NCBI RefSeq assembly: GCF_030551255.1
Contig: NZ_CP130630.1
Location: 4,197,501 to 4,261,500, forward strand
Reading direction: 5' to 3'
Length of the DNA stretch: 64,000 bases
DNA from: Streptomyces sp. NL15-2K
GTDB taxonomy: Bacteria; Actinomycetota; Actinomycetes; Streptomycetales; Streptomycetaceae
The notes under the pieces were generated by a model, which worked only from the letters and a program-made list of their open reading frames with translations, had not been told where the DNA came from and ran no database searches. Both the position numbers and the translations under genes were made by a program. Positions 32,954 through 42,059 of the stretch are shown here, one piece after another. Within the stretch, counting starts at the first letter, position 1. Each line of letters opens with the position of its first letter.

Positions 32954-33129
32954 TCCGTCCCCTTGGTGTTCCTCGGCGTTACCGGCGTACCTGGCGTACC
33001 CGGTGTTCCTTCGGGCCCATCTGCCCTGCGGGGCGCGTTCCAATGCACCAGGAGGGAGAGCGCCCCCCGTACGTGAAGAAACGGGGAGTGGCCGGAATAC
33101 CCGGTGTCTATCGGGGTAGCCGCGCGCCC

Positions 33130-34062
33130 ATGGTTGGACTGCAGGCAGACGACAACGGCTCACGAAGCACGAGGAGACCCGGCATACGCCGGCGCACCCT
33201 GCTCTCGGGATCGGCCGCCCTGGTCACGGCGGGCGCGGTCGGGGCGAGCAGCGGGTGCAGTCGGGTGGCCACGGCCGACACCGGGGACGGCGGGCACCTG
33301 CTCGACCAGTTGCGCGCCAACGGCACCGTGCGCCTGGGCATCGCGGGCGAGCAGCCGTACGGCTACATCGGAACGGACGGCAAGATCACCGGGTCGGCCC
33401 CGGCCATCGCCGAGCGCATCTTCGGCAACCTCGGCGTCGAGAAGGTCGAACCGTTCCCGACCGAGTTCGGCTCGCTGATCTTCGGACTGAACTCGCTCCA
33501 GTTCGACGTGGTCGCCGCCGGCATGTACATCAACCCCGAACGCTGCGAACAGGTGCTCTTCGCCGACCCCGAGTACCAGATGAAGGACGCCTTCATCGTG
33601 CCCAAGGGCAACCCGAAGAACCTGCGCACGTACGCCGACATCGCGCGGGCGAAGGCCCGGATGGCGACCGGCATCGGCTACGCGGAGATCGACTACGCCA
33701 AGGAGGCGGGTGTGAAGCAGATCGCCACCCTGCCCGACCAGCTGGCCGGTCTCCTCGCCGTCGAACAGGGCCGCGTCGACGTCTTCGTGGGCACCGCCGT
33801 CACCGTGCGCAACGTGGTGAAGCAGACCGGCAGCAAGAAGGTGGAGGCGACCGAGGAGGTCACGCCGTACATGGACGGTAAACCGGTCATCGACGTCGGC
33901 GCCTTCGCGTTCCGGACGCCGGAGCGGAACCTCCGGGACGCCTTCAACCGTGAGCTGCACAAGCTGAAGCGGAGCGGTGAGCTGCTGGAGATCATGCGGC
34001 CCTTCGGCTTCACGAAGGACCAGATGACGAACCTCACGGCCGAGGAGAAGTGTCGGTCATGA
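33130..34062 (+). CDS. ehuB: EhuB-like amino-acid/ectoine-binding lipoprotein
   Basis: A 310-residue exported protein from ATG 33130; an upstream ATG near 33043 would add 29 residues. A twin-arginine motif RRRTLL and a lipobox-like cysteine (SSGC) end the signal peptide. The mature part is close to the ectoine-binding EhuB family: GEQPYGYIGTDGKITG, PTEFGSLIFGLNSLQFDVVAAGMY, AFIVPKGNPKNLRTY. It probably delivers an amino-acid-like solute. Its stop overlaps the first permease start by four bases. The ectoine assignment is by family resemblance only. Confidence 0.8.
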   Translation: MVGLQADDNGSRSTRRPGIRRRTLLSGSAALVTAGAVGASSGCSRVATADTGDGGHLLDQLRANGTVRLGIAGEQPYGYIGTDGKITGSAPAIAERIFGNLGVEKVEPFPTEFGSLIFGLNSLQFDVVAAGMYINPERCEQVLFADPEYQMKDAFIVPKGNPKNLRTYADIARAKARMATGIGYAEIDYAKEAGVKQIATLPDQLAGLLAVEQGRVDVFVGTAVTVRNVVKQTGSKKVEATEEVTPYMDGKPVIDVGAFAFRTPERNLRDAFNRELHKLKRSGELLEIMRPFGFTKDQMTNLTAEEKCRS

Positions 34063-34829
34063 GTGACATCAACTCCCATCTGTGGGCCCTGATCTTCAAC
34101 GGCCTCTGGATCACCGTCCAGCTGACCGTGTTCAGTGCCGCGCTCGGCGCGGTCGTCGCCTTCGTCGTGGGCATCGCCCGGACGCATCGGCTGTGGATCG
34201 TACGGTTCGTCTCGGGCGCGTACTTCGAGATATTCCGCGGCACCTCCGCCCTGGTCCTGATGATGTGGGTGTTCTTCGTGGTGCCGCTGACGCTGGGGTG
34301 GCAGCTCGTGCCGATGTGGGCCGCCGTGCTCACGCTGGGCTGCACCTACGGCGCCTACGGCTCGGAGGTCGTCCGGGGTGCGGTGGCCGCGGTGCCGCCG
34401 GCCCAGCGGGAGGCGGGCGTCGCCCTGGGCTTCACACCGGCCCAGCGGATGCGCAAGATCGTGCTGCCGCAGGCCTGGCCGGAGATGGTGCCGCCCTTCA
34501 ACAACCTGCTCATCGAGCTGCTGAAGGGCACCGCCCTGGTGTCCGTCCTGGGCGTGGGCGACATCACCTTCGCGGCCCAGCTGGTGCGCAACGCCATCGG
34601 CAAGAGCGCCCCGGTCTACACCGTCATCCTCGTCATGTACTTCGTGCTGGCCTTCCTGCTCACCCGCGTGATGCGCCTGGTGGAACGCAGGGCCAAGGCC
34701 AGTGTCGGGCGGACCCCGCCCAAGAGCCGCGCCTCGACCACCGTGACCCGGCCCGGGCTCGGTAAGACCGACGCCGGCCGGCCGGACCTCGTCGCCGGTT
34801 CGTCCGCCGCCCCCGGAGGTGCCTCGTGA
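34059..34829 (+). CDS. ehuC: Amino-acid/ectoine ABC permease (EhuC-like)
   Basis: A 256-residue membrane protein. ATG 34059 was chosen because it overlaps the preceding TGA (ATGA). Polar amino-acid permease (HisM/EhuC) layout with IFRGTSALVLM and the EAA loop PPAQREAGVALGFTPAQRM. The last 40 residues are a cytoplasmic, proline-rich tail beyond the usual family end. It overlaps the next gene by four bases. Confidence 0.85.
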   Translation: MSDINSHLWALIFNGLWITVQLTVFSAALGAVVAFVVGIARTHRLWIVRFVSGAYFEIFRGTSALVLMMWVFFVVPLTLGWQLVPMWAAVLTLGCTYGAYGSEVVRGAVAAVPPAQREAGVALGFTPAQRMRKIVLPQAWPEMVPPFNNLLIELLKGTALVSVLGVGDITFAAQLVRNAIGKSAPVYTVILVMYFVLAFLLTRVMRLVERRAKASVGRTPPKSRASTTVTRPGLGKTDAGRPDLVAGSSAAPGGAS

Positions 34830-35476
34830 AGTGGGACTGGTCCACGCTGGGCGACTTCATGCCGGTCTTCTGGGACGGCGTCCTGGTCACGCTGCAGGCA
34901 CTCGTGCTGGGCTCGCTGATCGCGTTCGCCCTCGGGCTGGTCTGGGCCCTGGCCCAGCGCTCGCCCCTGAAGGTGGTGCGCTGGCCGGTGACGGCGGTCA
35001 CCGAGTTCATCCGCAACACCCCGCTGCTGGTGCAGCTCTTCTTCATCTTCTACGTCCTGCCGGAATGGGGCCTGACCCTCTCCGCGCTGGCGACGGGTGT
35101 GCTCGGCCTCGGCCTGCACTACTCCACGTACACCGCGGAGGTGTACCGCGCCGGCATCGACGGCGTGCCCGCCGGCCAGTGGGAGGCGGCGACCGCGCTC
35201 AGCATGCCGCGCTCGCGCACCTGGACCGCGGTGATCCTGCCGCAGGCACTGCGCCGCGTCGTGCCCGCCCTGGGCAACTACGTCATCGCGATGCTGAAGG
35301 ACTCGCCGATGCTGATGACCATCGGCGTGCTGGAGATGCTCGGCGAGGCCCGCCAGTTCGGCTCGCAGACCTTCCAGATGAACGAGCCGATCGTGGCCGT
35401 AGGGATCGCCTTCATCCTCATCGCCTACCCCGCCTCCCTCCTCCTCCGAGCCCTGGAGCGTCGTCTTGCCCGCTGA
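34826..35476 (+). CDS. ehuD: Amino-acid/ectoine ABC permease (EhuD-like)
   Basis: A 216-residue membrane protein from GTG 34826 (GTGA overlap). It has EFIRNTPLLVQLFFIFYVLPEWG, the hallmark of polar amino-acid permeases, and the EAA loop PAGQWEAATALSMPRSRTW. It forms the channel heterodimer with the EhuC-like protein. Confidence 0.87.
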   Translation: MKWDWSTLGDFMPVFWDGVLVTLQALVLGSLIAFALGLVWALAQRSPLKVVRWPVTAVTEFIRNTPLLVQLFFIFYVLPEWGLTLSALATGVLGLGLHYSTYTAEVYRAGIDGVPAGQWEAATALSMPRSRTWTAVILPQALRRVVPALGNYVIAMLKDSPMLMTIGVLEMLGEARQFGSQTFQMNEPIVAVGIAFILIAYPASLLLRALERRLAR

Positions 35477-36293
35477 CACCGAACCCACGACACCGCCCGA
35501 CAAGCAGCCCTCGGCGGCGGCACTCGACAAGCAGGCCGAGACCCCGGCCGTGGAGACCCGTGAGCTGATCCGCCTGGAGCAGGTCACCAAGCGCTTCGGC
35601 GGCAACACCGTCCTCGACCACCTCGACTTCTCCGTCGACACCGGCAAGCACGTCACGCTGATCGGCCCGTCCGGCTCCGGCAAGACGACGATCCTGCGGC
35701 TGCTGATGACCCTGACCGAGCCCGACGAGGGCAAGATCACCGTCGACGGGGAGCAGCTCTTCCCGGCTCCCGAGAAGCAGGTCCGCGAGGTCCGCAAGAA
35801 GATCGGGATGGTGTTCCAGCAGTTCAATCTCTTCCCGAACATGAAGGTGCTCAGGAACGTCACCGAGGCGCCGGTCACCGTCCTCGGCATGTCCAAGGAC
35901 GAGGCCGAGCAGCGGGCCCGTGAGCTGCTCGACCTGGTGGGCCTCGGCGACAAGTGCGACGCCTATCCGACGCAGTTGTCGGGCGGCCAGCAGCAGCGGG
36001 TGGCGATCGCCCGGGCGCTGGCGATGCGGCCGCAGGTGCTCCTGCTGGACGAGGTGACGTCGGCGCTGGACCCGGAGCTCGTGGCCGGCGTGCTGGACGT
36101 GCTGCGCGACCTCGCCCGCAGCACCGACATCACGATGCTGTGCGTGACGCACGAGATGAACTTCGCCCGGGACATCTCGGACCAGGTGCTGATGTTCGAC
36201 GAAGGCCGGGTCATCGAGTCCGGGCCGCCGGAGAAGCTCTTCGGCGACCCCGACCACGAACGGACGCGGGAGTTCCTGAACGCCGTTCTGTAG
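35466..36293 (+). CDS. ehuA: Amino-acid/ectoine ABC ATP-binding protein (EhuA-like)
   Basis: A 275-residue protein from TTG 35466, overlapping the permease by 11 bases. Walker A GPSGSGKTT, Q-loop VFQQFNLFPNM, signature LSGGQQQR, Walker B VLLLDEV and the switch CVTHEMNFARD are intact. The N-terminal 35 residues form a disordered extension. Last gene of the transporter operon; a strong hairpin follows at 36308. Confidence 0.9.
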   Translation: MPADTEPTTPPDKQPSAAALDKQAETPAVETRELIRLEQVTKRFGGNTVLDHLDFSVDTGKHVTLIGPSGSGKTTILRLLMTLTEPDEGKITVDGEQLFPAPEKQVREVRKKIGMVFQQFNLFPNMKVLRNVTEAPVTVLGMSKDEAEQRARELLDLVGLGDKCDAYPTQLSGGQQQRVAIARALAMRPQVLLLDEVTSALDPELVAGVLDVLRDLARSTDITMLCVTHEMNFARDISDQVLMFDEGRVIESGPPEKLFGDPDHERTREFLNAVL

Positions 36294-36307
36294 AGGCCCG
36301 TACGGGA

Positions 36308-36333
36308 GGGCGCCGGCACCGTGGCCGGCGCCC
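36308..36333 (+). terminator. Terminator of the Ehu-type operon
   Basis: A perfect 10-bp stem gggcgccggc/gccggcgccc with a 6-nt loop, 15 bases after the ATPase stop. No T-run follows. Confidence 0.75.
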
Positions 36334-36501
36334 CGCCATGGGCATATGCGTATCGCATAATCCCCAGTTCACACCCCTCGCCGGGCCCCGACAACGCGCC
36401 CCGGAATCTGCGGAACAGCCCCTCCGCCGAAGCCCGTTGGCGGCTATCGTGGAAGAGCCCGGCTGTCCGGAAACCGGCCCTACAAGCGCAGGGGGAGCAC
36501 C

Positions 36502-37263
36502 GTGGCGCTGATGCACGAGCCGACCGCGCCGTACCACTCGGCCCAGGACGCCCTGCGCGTCCTGGAGACGGTGGCGCGGCACACCACCGGAGTCACCGAC
36601 GTCCAGCTCGCCCGCCTCACCGGCCTCAGCCCGGAGCGCCTGACCACGCTCCTGCGGATGCTGCGCCGCGAGGGATACGTCGAGCAGGTCACCGACGGCG
36701 CGTACGTCACCGGCGCCGCCCTCACCCGCCTCGGCTCCGCCGGGGGCGACCGCGAGCAGGCGCTGCGCGAGCGGCTCCAGCAGAACCTCGACCGGCTGCG
36801 CGACTCCGTCGGCGCCGCCGTCTACATCAGCCGGTACGTCGACGGCGAGATCAACGTCACCCAGTACGCCGACAGCCCGGCCACTCCCGCGGTCCACGAG
36901 TGGGTCGACTTCCGCTACTCCGCGCACGCCACCGCCATCGGCAAGAGCCTGCTCGGCCAGCTCGACCACAACGGCCGCCGCGACCACCTCTCCCGCCACA
37001 AGATGGCCCGCCTCACCTCGCGCACCATCACCAGCGACGAGCTGCTGCTCTCCCGCCTGGAGTCCCAGCCGCCGACGGTGCCCCACCTCGACCTCCAGGA
37101 GTACGCGGTCGGCACGGTCTGCGCGGCCGTCCCGATCACGGCCGGATCCTCGGTCGGCTGCCTGGCCCTGTCCCTCCCGGTCGAGCACGCCCACCGGCTC
37201 CGCCAGGCCGCGGACCGGCTGAACCGGGGCGCGGCGCCCGTACTGCTGTCCCTGGCGATCTAG
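36502..37263 (+). CDS. IclR-family transcriptional regulator
   Basis: A 253-residue protein from GTG 36502 (GGGGGAG four bases before). The N-terminal winged helix (ALRVLETVARHT, DVQLARLTGLSPERLTTLLRMLRREGYV) precedes an IclR effector domain (YSAHATAIGKSLLGQL, YAVGTVCAAVPI). The position after the transporter suggests it controls the catabolic and uptake genes at 22-26 and 32-36 kb, with the imported compound or a breakdown product as effector; this is inference. Confidence 0.9.
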   Translation: MALMHEPTAPYHSAQDALRVLETVARHTTGVTDVQLARLTGLSPERLTTLLRMLRREGYVEQVTDGAYVTGAALTRLGSAGGDREQALRERLQQNLDRLRDSVGAAVYISRYVDGEINVTQYADSPATPAVHEWVDFRYSAHATAIGKSLLGQLDHNGRRDHLSRHKMARLTSRTITSDELLLSRLESQPPTVPHLDLQEYAVGTVCAAVPITAGSSVGCLALSLPVEHAHRLRQAADRLNRGAAPVLLSLAI

Positions 37264-37383
37264 AACACGATCCGGAACACACAGAGGCGATCCAGGCCAC
37301 ACGGATCGGCGTCAGAAGCACCCCCGCGGACCAGGTAGTATTTTGCCTGTCGCCGACCGCCGAGAGCGGACGGCGGGAGTCAT

Positions 37384-37457
37384 GCGCCGCTAGCTCAGTT
37401 GGTTAGAGCAGCTGACTCTTAATCAGCGGGTCCGGGGTTCGAGTCCCTGGCGGCGCA
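37384..37457 (+). tRNA. tRNA-Lys (anticodon CTT), copy 2
   Basis: Identical in all 74 bases to the copy at 8109-8182. The 3' 35 bases are overlapped on the opposite strand by the end of the acyl-CoA ligase frame. Confidence 0.97.
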
Positions 37458-39075
37458 CAAATAAAGGGCCTCTCGTGGACACGAGGGGCCCTTCGGCTTC
37501 CTCCCTGGTCAGCCGCCGGTAGGCCGGCTCCCCCGGAGGCCGCCACCACACCGGGTCCGCGCACCGGAACCCTTCCCGCCGCAGCAGTGCCCGGTGGATC
37601 TTGTTCGTGGCCGTGACGGGCATCCGCTCCACCACCCGTACGAAGCGGGGCGCCATCTTCGTCCCCAGATCCGGCTGGGCGGACAGGAACGCGGCGAAGT
37701 CCCCGGGGTCGAAGTCACCCGCGATCGCCGCCATCACCTGGTCGCCGGTGACCGGATCCGGCACCGCGTAGACAGCGACGGCGACCGCGCCGTCGTACCG
37801 GGCGAGGATGTTCTCGATCATCGCGGCGGCCAGGTTCTCGCTGTCGACGCGGAGGCGGTCGTCGGTGCGGCCGGCGAAGTAGAGGTAGCCGTCGGCGTCC
37901 CGGTAGAAGAGGTCGCCGGTCCAGTACCAGCCGTCGTCCCGTCGCCGCTCGGCCTCCGCCTCCGGGTTGCGCCAGTAGCCCTCGAAGGGGCTGGGCCCGC
38001 GGTTCACCAGCTCCCCGATGGCCTCCTCGCCGTTCAGCAGCCGGCCGGACGGGTCGAAGACGGCCGGCGGGCACTCCTCGTGCGTCTCCGGGTCGAGGAC
38101 GACCAGTCCGGGCGCCGCCGGGCCGACCGCGCCGGGCGGTGTGCCGGGCCGCCACTGGATCGCCGCGCCGCCCTCCGAGGACCCGTATCCCTCCACCAGC
38201 CGCACTCCGAACCGCCGCTCGAACGCCGCCGCGTCCACCGCTCCGGCCTCCGTGCCGAAACCCAGCCGCAGGGGATGGTCGCGGTCGTCGGGTCGGGGCT
38301 CGGTGGCGAGGATGTATTGCACGGCCCGGCCCACGTAGGTGAAGTACGTCGCCCGGTAGCGCCGTACGTCCGCCAGGAACCGCGACGCCGAGAACCGCCG
38401 CCGCAGCGCCACGCCGGCCCCGGCCGCGAGCGCGGGCGCCCAGTCGGCGATCACCGCGTTGCCGTGGAACATCGGCATGCAGACGTAGTGCACGTCGTCG
38501 GGCCCCACCTGGAACTGCTCGGCCAGCGAGCGTCCGGCGGCGGCCAGGCGGCCCTGGGAGCAGAGCGCGGCCTTGGGAGCGCCGGTCGAGCCGGAGGTGA
38601 AGTAGAGGAGCAGGCGGTCGGCGGGGGTGGCGCGGGAGGCGTCCGGCCGCGCGTCGGTGTACGGGGCGAGCAGGTCGCCGTATTCCTCCGTGTCGGTCAC
38701 CAGTACACCTACGCCGGGCAGGTCGAAACCGGTGAGAAGGGGCAGGTGAGTGCGCTCCGTGACCAGGATCCGGCATTCGGTGTGCAGGATGTCGCGGGCG
38801 AGTTCGGGGCCCCGGCGGGCGGGATTGATTCCGGCCACGGCGGAGCGCGCGAGGGCCGCCGCGCTCAGCCACAGCGGGTACTCGGCGGTGTTGTCGAGCA
38901 GGACCCCGACATGCGCGCGGGATGGCAGCAGGTCGGCCAGCAGCGCGGCTCGTGCCGCGGCCCCCGCCGCCACCTCGTGGTGGGTCAGCGTCCGTTCCTC
39001 GCACCACAGACCCGGCCGGTGATCGCCCCACCGGTCGGCGACGAGTTCCGCGACCGTGCGCCTCCTGGACTCCAT
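37423..39075 (-). CDS. Fatty-acyl-CoA synthetase-like AMP-forming ligase
   Basis: A 550-residue protein from ATG 39075. The adenylate-forming motifs are visible: phosphate loop YFTSGSTGAPKAALCSQG (about residues 160-177), VEGYGSSEGG and the GWYWTGDLFYRDADGYLYFAGRTDD hinge region in part. It activates a carboxylic acid via an acyl-AMP; the layout fits FadD6-type long- or very-long-chain enzymes. A C-terminal catalytic Lys is plausible in TATNKIHRALLR. The reading frame continues leftward through a terminator hairpin into the 3' half of tRNA-Lys, so its last 20 or so residues may have no function. Confidence 0.85.
   Translation of the reverse strand: MESRRRTVAELVADRWGDHRPGLWCEERTLTHHEVAAGAAARAALLADLLPSRAHVGVLLDNTAEYPLWLSAAALARSAVAGINPARRGPELARDILHTECRILVTERTHLPLLTGFDLPGVGVLVTDTEEYGDLLAPYTDARPDASRATPADRLLLYFTSGSTGAPKAALCSQGRLAAAGRSLAEQFQVGPDDVHYVCMPMFHGNAVIADWAPALAAGAGVALRRRFSASRFLADVRRYRATYFTYVGRAVQYILATEPRPDDRDHPLRLGFGTEAGAVDAAAFERRFGVRLVEGYGSSEGGAAIQWRPGTPPGAVGPAAPGLVVLDPETHEECPPAVFDPSGRLLNGEEAIGELVNRGPSPFEGYWRNPEAEAERRRDDGWYWTGDLFYRDADGYLYFAGRTDDRLRVDSENLAAAMIENILARYDGAVAVAVYAVPDPVTGDQVMAAIAGDFDPGDFAAFLSAQPDLGTKMAPRFVRVVERMPVTATNKIHRALLRREGFRCADPVWWRPPGEPAYRRLTREEAEGPLVSTRGPLFVRRQGLEPRTR
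37466..37491 (+). terminator. Terminator after tRNA-Lys copy 2
   Basis: Stem gggcctctcgt/acgaggggccc (one G-U-type mismatch) with a 4-nt loop, followed by tt. Related to, but different from, the hairpins after copies 1 and 3. Confidence 0.8.
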
Positions 39076-39126
39076 GGAGGAGCACGGTAGTTGACGTACC
39101 GTCAGATTACGAGGCCCCTTCGAGCC

Positions 39127-39732
39127 TCAGAACGTGACGTCCGAGCAGGCGTAGAACGCGTTGCCCGTGTCCGCGACCGTCCACACCGCCAGGATCACGT
39201 GGCGGCCGCTCAGCCCGGAGGGCAGCGTGCCGCTGTGGGAGAGCGTGGACGGGGGTCGCCGGCCGCCGTAGGGGACGGTCAGGAACGGGGTGAGGTTGAG
39301 GTCGGAGCGGGCCAGGTTGTGGTTCTGGTTCCAGCCCGGCTTGGTGACGTAGTACTTGAAGTCGGTCGTGGCGTGCATGGCCGTGAACTGCCAGCGGAAC
39401 GTGTAGCGCTGGCCGCCCGTCACCCTGGTCGTCGGCCAGGCGCCGCCCGACGGGGTCCTGGGGCTGTCGAGCTGTGCGAACCGCGTGTGGCCGGCGGAAC
39501 ATATCCGGCCGTCGGCCGGTCCGGAGGCGGGGAAGCCCTTGGGACCCTCGACGCTCTGCGGCTCCCACTGGATGTCGCCGCAGTTCGTCACGGTGCCGTT
39601 CTGGCAGAGCTTCTGCCGGCTGACGGGGAGGTCTGTGTAGCCGTGGCTGCTGGCGCCACCGGAGGAGAGCACGAGGGTTCCGGCGGTGGCGAGGCCCACC
39701 ACGGCGGCGTACGACTTGGCCCTTCTGCGCAT
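39127..39732 (-). CDS. AA10 lytic polysaccharide monooxygenase (chitin-binding protein type)
   Basis: A 201-residue secreted protein from ATG 39732. The signal peptide ends at ASS/HGY, exposing His30 as the mature N-terminus. With His120 (QFTAMHATTDF) it forms the copper histidine brace. Disulfide cysteines are in LCQNGTVTNCGD and RICSAGH. It is a single-domain LPMO (about 172 residues mature) without a carbohydrate-binding module. It oxidatively cleaves chitin-like glycans. Its place near cslA-glxA matches the S. coelicolor LPMO SCO2833 (remembered), suggesting a role in passing the glycan through the wall. Confidence 0.93.
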   Translation of the reverse strand: MRRRAKSYAAVVGLATAGTLVLSSGGASSHGYTDLPVSRQKLCQNGTVTNCGDIQWEPQSVEGPKGFPASGPADGRICSAGHTRFAQLDSPRTPSGGAWPTTRVTGGQRYTFRWQFTAMHATTDFKYYVTKPGWNQNHNLARSDLNLTPFLTVPYGGRRPPSTLSHSGTLPSGLSGRHVILAVWTVADTGNAFYACSDVTF

Positions 39733-39833
39733 GCTGCCGCTCCTGGAGAACGTGGGGGAGGTTCAGTGAGCTGTGCATGTAGGTCTAGACCAAGTCTGAG
39801 ATTATTGCTGCGGGTTGGGCATGTCCATACCAA

Positions 39834-40982
39834 TCACGGGACTTGTTCGACGGGGCGCCAGGGGGCCGTTTCCCCGCGTCCCGCGCAGAACGCCACCGTC
39901 AAGTCCTTCACCAGTACCTTCCGCTCGTAGTCGTCGAGTTCGACCAGCCCCCGCATGGTCAGCCGGGTCACCGTGTCCTCCACCGAGTCGACGAGCGAGG
40001 TGAGCACGCTCGCCTGGTGCTCGGCGTCGAGCGCGGCGATCCGGCGGCGGTGCATCGCGGCGGCGACCTCGGGGGCGTACTCCACCCGCAGCGGCTGCAC
40101 CGAGAACACCTCGATCCCGACCGGCGCCGTGTCCGCCGCGACCCGCCGGGTCAGTGCGTCCTCGGCGGCGTCGACCGAGGCCCGGCCGGAGCCGGGCGTC
40201 TCCACCGGCACCCGCGCGAGCGCCGCCTCGACGCACTCGCGCAGGTACGTCTCGTGGCCCTCCACCCCCAGCGCGGCCCGCGCGGTGTCCCGCACCCGCC
40301 ACACCACCAGCACCGCCACCCGCACAGCGACCCCGCTCGCGTCGGCCGCGTGCATCGGCTCGCTGCGCCAGTGCCGCAGCCGTACGTCGACCCGGCGGCG
40401 CAGCAGCAGCGGGTTGACCCACAGCAGGCCGGTGCGCCGGACGGTCCCCCGGTAGCGGCCGAACAGGCCGAGCACCCAGGCCCGCCCGGTCCGGCCGCGC
40501 GCCAGCCCGCCGAAGCCGAACAACCCCAGCGCGCCCGCGCCCGCGTACGCCGCCCACTGCGCGGGACCGAGGCCCGCGCCCGCGTACGAGGGCAGCCCCA
40601 GCGCCCCCAGCACGAGCGGCGGCAGCGCACCCGCCCACCAGGAGACGGCCACACATCCGGCCAGCCCGCAGGCACCGGCGAACACGCCCGCCGCGCCGGG
40701 CAGTACCCGTGCGGGCCGCTCCACCAGGGTGGGATCGACCCGCGGCACGGGCCGGGGCCGGACGGGAGCGGGTCCGCGCAGCCGCGGCTGCTCCCCCGTC
40801 CCGTACCGGCGCCCCACGACCGCGGGCTTCAGCGGCACCGGCACCGGCTCGGGTTCGTCGCGGAACAGCAGATGGACGGGGATCTCGGTGGTCGACTCGT
40901 TCTGGATGAGCCGGGCGGGCCGCGCGGGCGGCCCCGCGACCGGCCCCTCGGACTCCGGGGTATGGGAAGTGGTCGTACTCAT
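39834..40982 (-). CDS. SPFH/band-7 domain membrane protein
   Basis: A 382-residue protein from ATG 40982. A proline-rich cytoplasmic N-terminus (residues 1-100) is followed by two to three hydrophobic segments (about 105-175). The SPFH domain (about 190-350) has LLWVNPLLLRRRVDVRLRHW, VAVRVAVLVVWRVRDT and VFSVQPLRVEYAPEVAAAMHRRRIAALDAEHQ. It is like flotillin/stomatin scaffolds of membrane microdomains. It stands between the LPMO and the peptidoglycan-binding gene in the cslA locus and could organise that machinery; this is inference. Confidence 0.85.
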   Translation of the reverse strand: MSTTTSHTPESEGPVAGPPARPARLIQNESTTEIPVHLLFRDEPEPVPVPLKPAVVGRRYGTGEQPRLRGPAPVRPRPVPRVDPTLVERPARVLPGAAGVFAGACGLAGCVAVSWWAGALPPLVLGALGLPSYAGAGLGPAQWAAYAGAGALGLFGFGGLARGRTGRAWVLGLFGRYRGTVRRTGLLWVNPLLLRRRVDVRLRHWRSEPMHAADASGVAVRVAVLVVWRVRDTARAALGVEGHETYLRECVEAALARVPVETPGSGRASVDAAEDALTRRVAADTAPVGIEVFSVQPLRVEYAPEVAAAMHRRRIAALDAEHQASVLTSLVDSVEDTVTRLTMRGLVELDDYERKVLVKDLTVAFCAGRGETAPWRPVEQVP

Positions 40983-41062
40983 GCGTGCCTCCAGCCTCCG
41001 CGCCAGATGCTTCACAACAGGGGGATCGTCACGGCAGGGGGATACGGCACCGAAGCCGCCGT

Positions 41063-41869
41063 TCAGGAAAAGAGCCGTCGCCAGGTCTCCGGCCCCGGGT
41101 AGCCGTCCGCCGCGCCGCCCCGCCAGCCCTGGGCGCGCTGGAAGGCCTCGACGCCGCGCCGGTCCGCCTCGCCCCAGCGCGGACCCGGCCCGGTGGTGCA
41201 GTACGTGCCGAACCCCTTCCTCACCAGCTGCCGCCCGAGCCGGGTGACGTACTCGTTGTTCGCGCCGGGCCGGAACAGCGCCCGCCCGGGATAGCCGGGC
41301 ACCCCGTGGGAAGCAGGTACGGAAGGGGTGGCCGACCCGGCCGTGATGTCCCTGCCCTGCCCCGTCACCAGCAGCGCCCAGGTCCGCGGACCCGGCAGGC
41401 CGTCCGCGTCCCGGCCCCGCCGGCCCTGCGCCTGCTGGAAGGCCCGCGTGGCCCGCCGGTCCGCGTCCGACCAGCGCGGGCCGGGGCCGCAGGGGTAGTG
41501 GCGCCCGGCACCGCGCTCGACGAGCATCCGGCCGAGCTGGGTGACGTACTCGTTGTTCGCCCCGGGGCCGAAATACGCCGCCCCCGGGTACGGCGTCGGC
41601 GCCCCGGCCGGCGCGGCCGGAATCGCGGAGTCCGGCGTTACGGGATCCACGGGGTCCGGCGTTACGGGATCCACGGGGTCCGGCGTTGCGGGATCCGCGA
41701 AGCCCGGCTTCACCCCCGCCGTGCCGCCCACAGGGCGCGTGCGGTGCTGCACCTTCGCGGCGACCCATGTCCTGGCCCGCTTGATGAGCAGGACCCGCCG
41801 CCAGTGAACACATCCGGGGCAGTCGCAGTCGCTCGCGGGATCGAATTCCTCGAAGACCGGAGTCGCCAT
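41063..41869 (-). CDS. Peptidoglycan-binding-domain protein with a tandem repeat linker
   Basis: A 268-residue protein from ATG 41869. An N-terminal CDCPGC-type cysteine cluster is followed by a Pro/Asp linker with exact repeats (TPDPVDPV) and two homologous domains. Each domain contains FGPGANNEYVTQLGR or FRPGANNEYVTRLGR and a late ADRRATRAFQQAQG or ADRRGVEAFQRAQG. This is the PG_binding_1-like helical fold. No signal peptide is apparent, so location is uncertain. Encoded beside the SPFH protein. Confidence 0.8.
   Translation of the reverse strand: MATPVFEEFDPASDCDCPGCVHWRRVLLIKRARTWVAAKVQHRTRPVGGTAGVKPGFADPATPDPVDPVTPDPVDPVTPDSAIPAAPAGAPTPYPGAAYFGPGANNEYVTQLGRMLVERGAGRHYPCGPGPRWSDADRRATRAFQQAQGRRGRDADGLPGPRTWALLVTGQGRDITAGSATPSVPASHGVPGYPGRALFRPGANNEYVTRLGRQLVRKGFGTYCTTGPGPRWGEADRRGVEAFQRAQGWRGGAADGYPGPETWRRLFS
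41631..41699. repeat. Three 24-bp tandem repeats in the peptidoglycan-binding gene
   Basis: Two exact 24-bp units (starting tccggcgttacgggatccac) and a third partial, slightly changed one encode the linker repeat TPDPVDPV. The length is a multiple of 3, so copy-number change keeps the frame. Confidence 0.85.
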
Positions 41870-42059
41870 GCGATTCCCCTCACATCCCTGTCACATTCCT
41901 TAAGGAATTGTTCACACCTGTGCACGTTCGCCAGTTTCTCAACTGTCTTCCGGACACGCGCACGCTGACGGTCCGAATGATGTACAGGCCCCCTTCCAAG
42001 GGTCAGGCGGATGGTCAGGGACACTCCCCGGCGTCCGGTAAGGTTGTGCAGGTCAGCGG

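Noticed and set aside
41631..41699. 24-bp repeats considered as a CRISPR-like array
   Set aside because: Directly adjacent units without spacers, in frame, coding for a linker.
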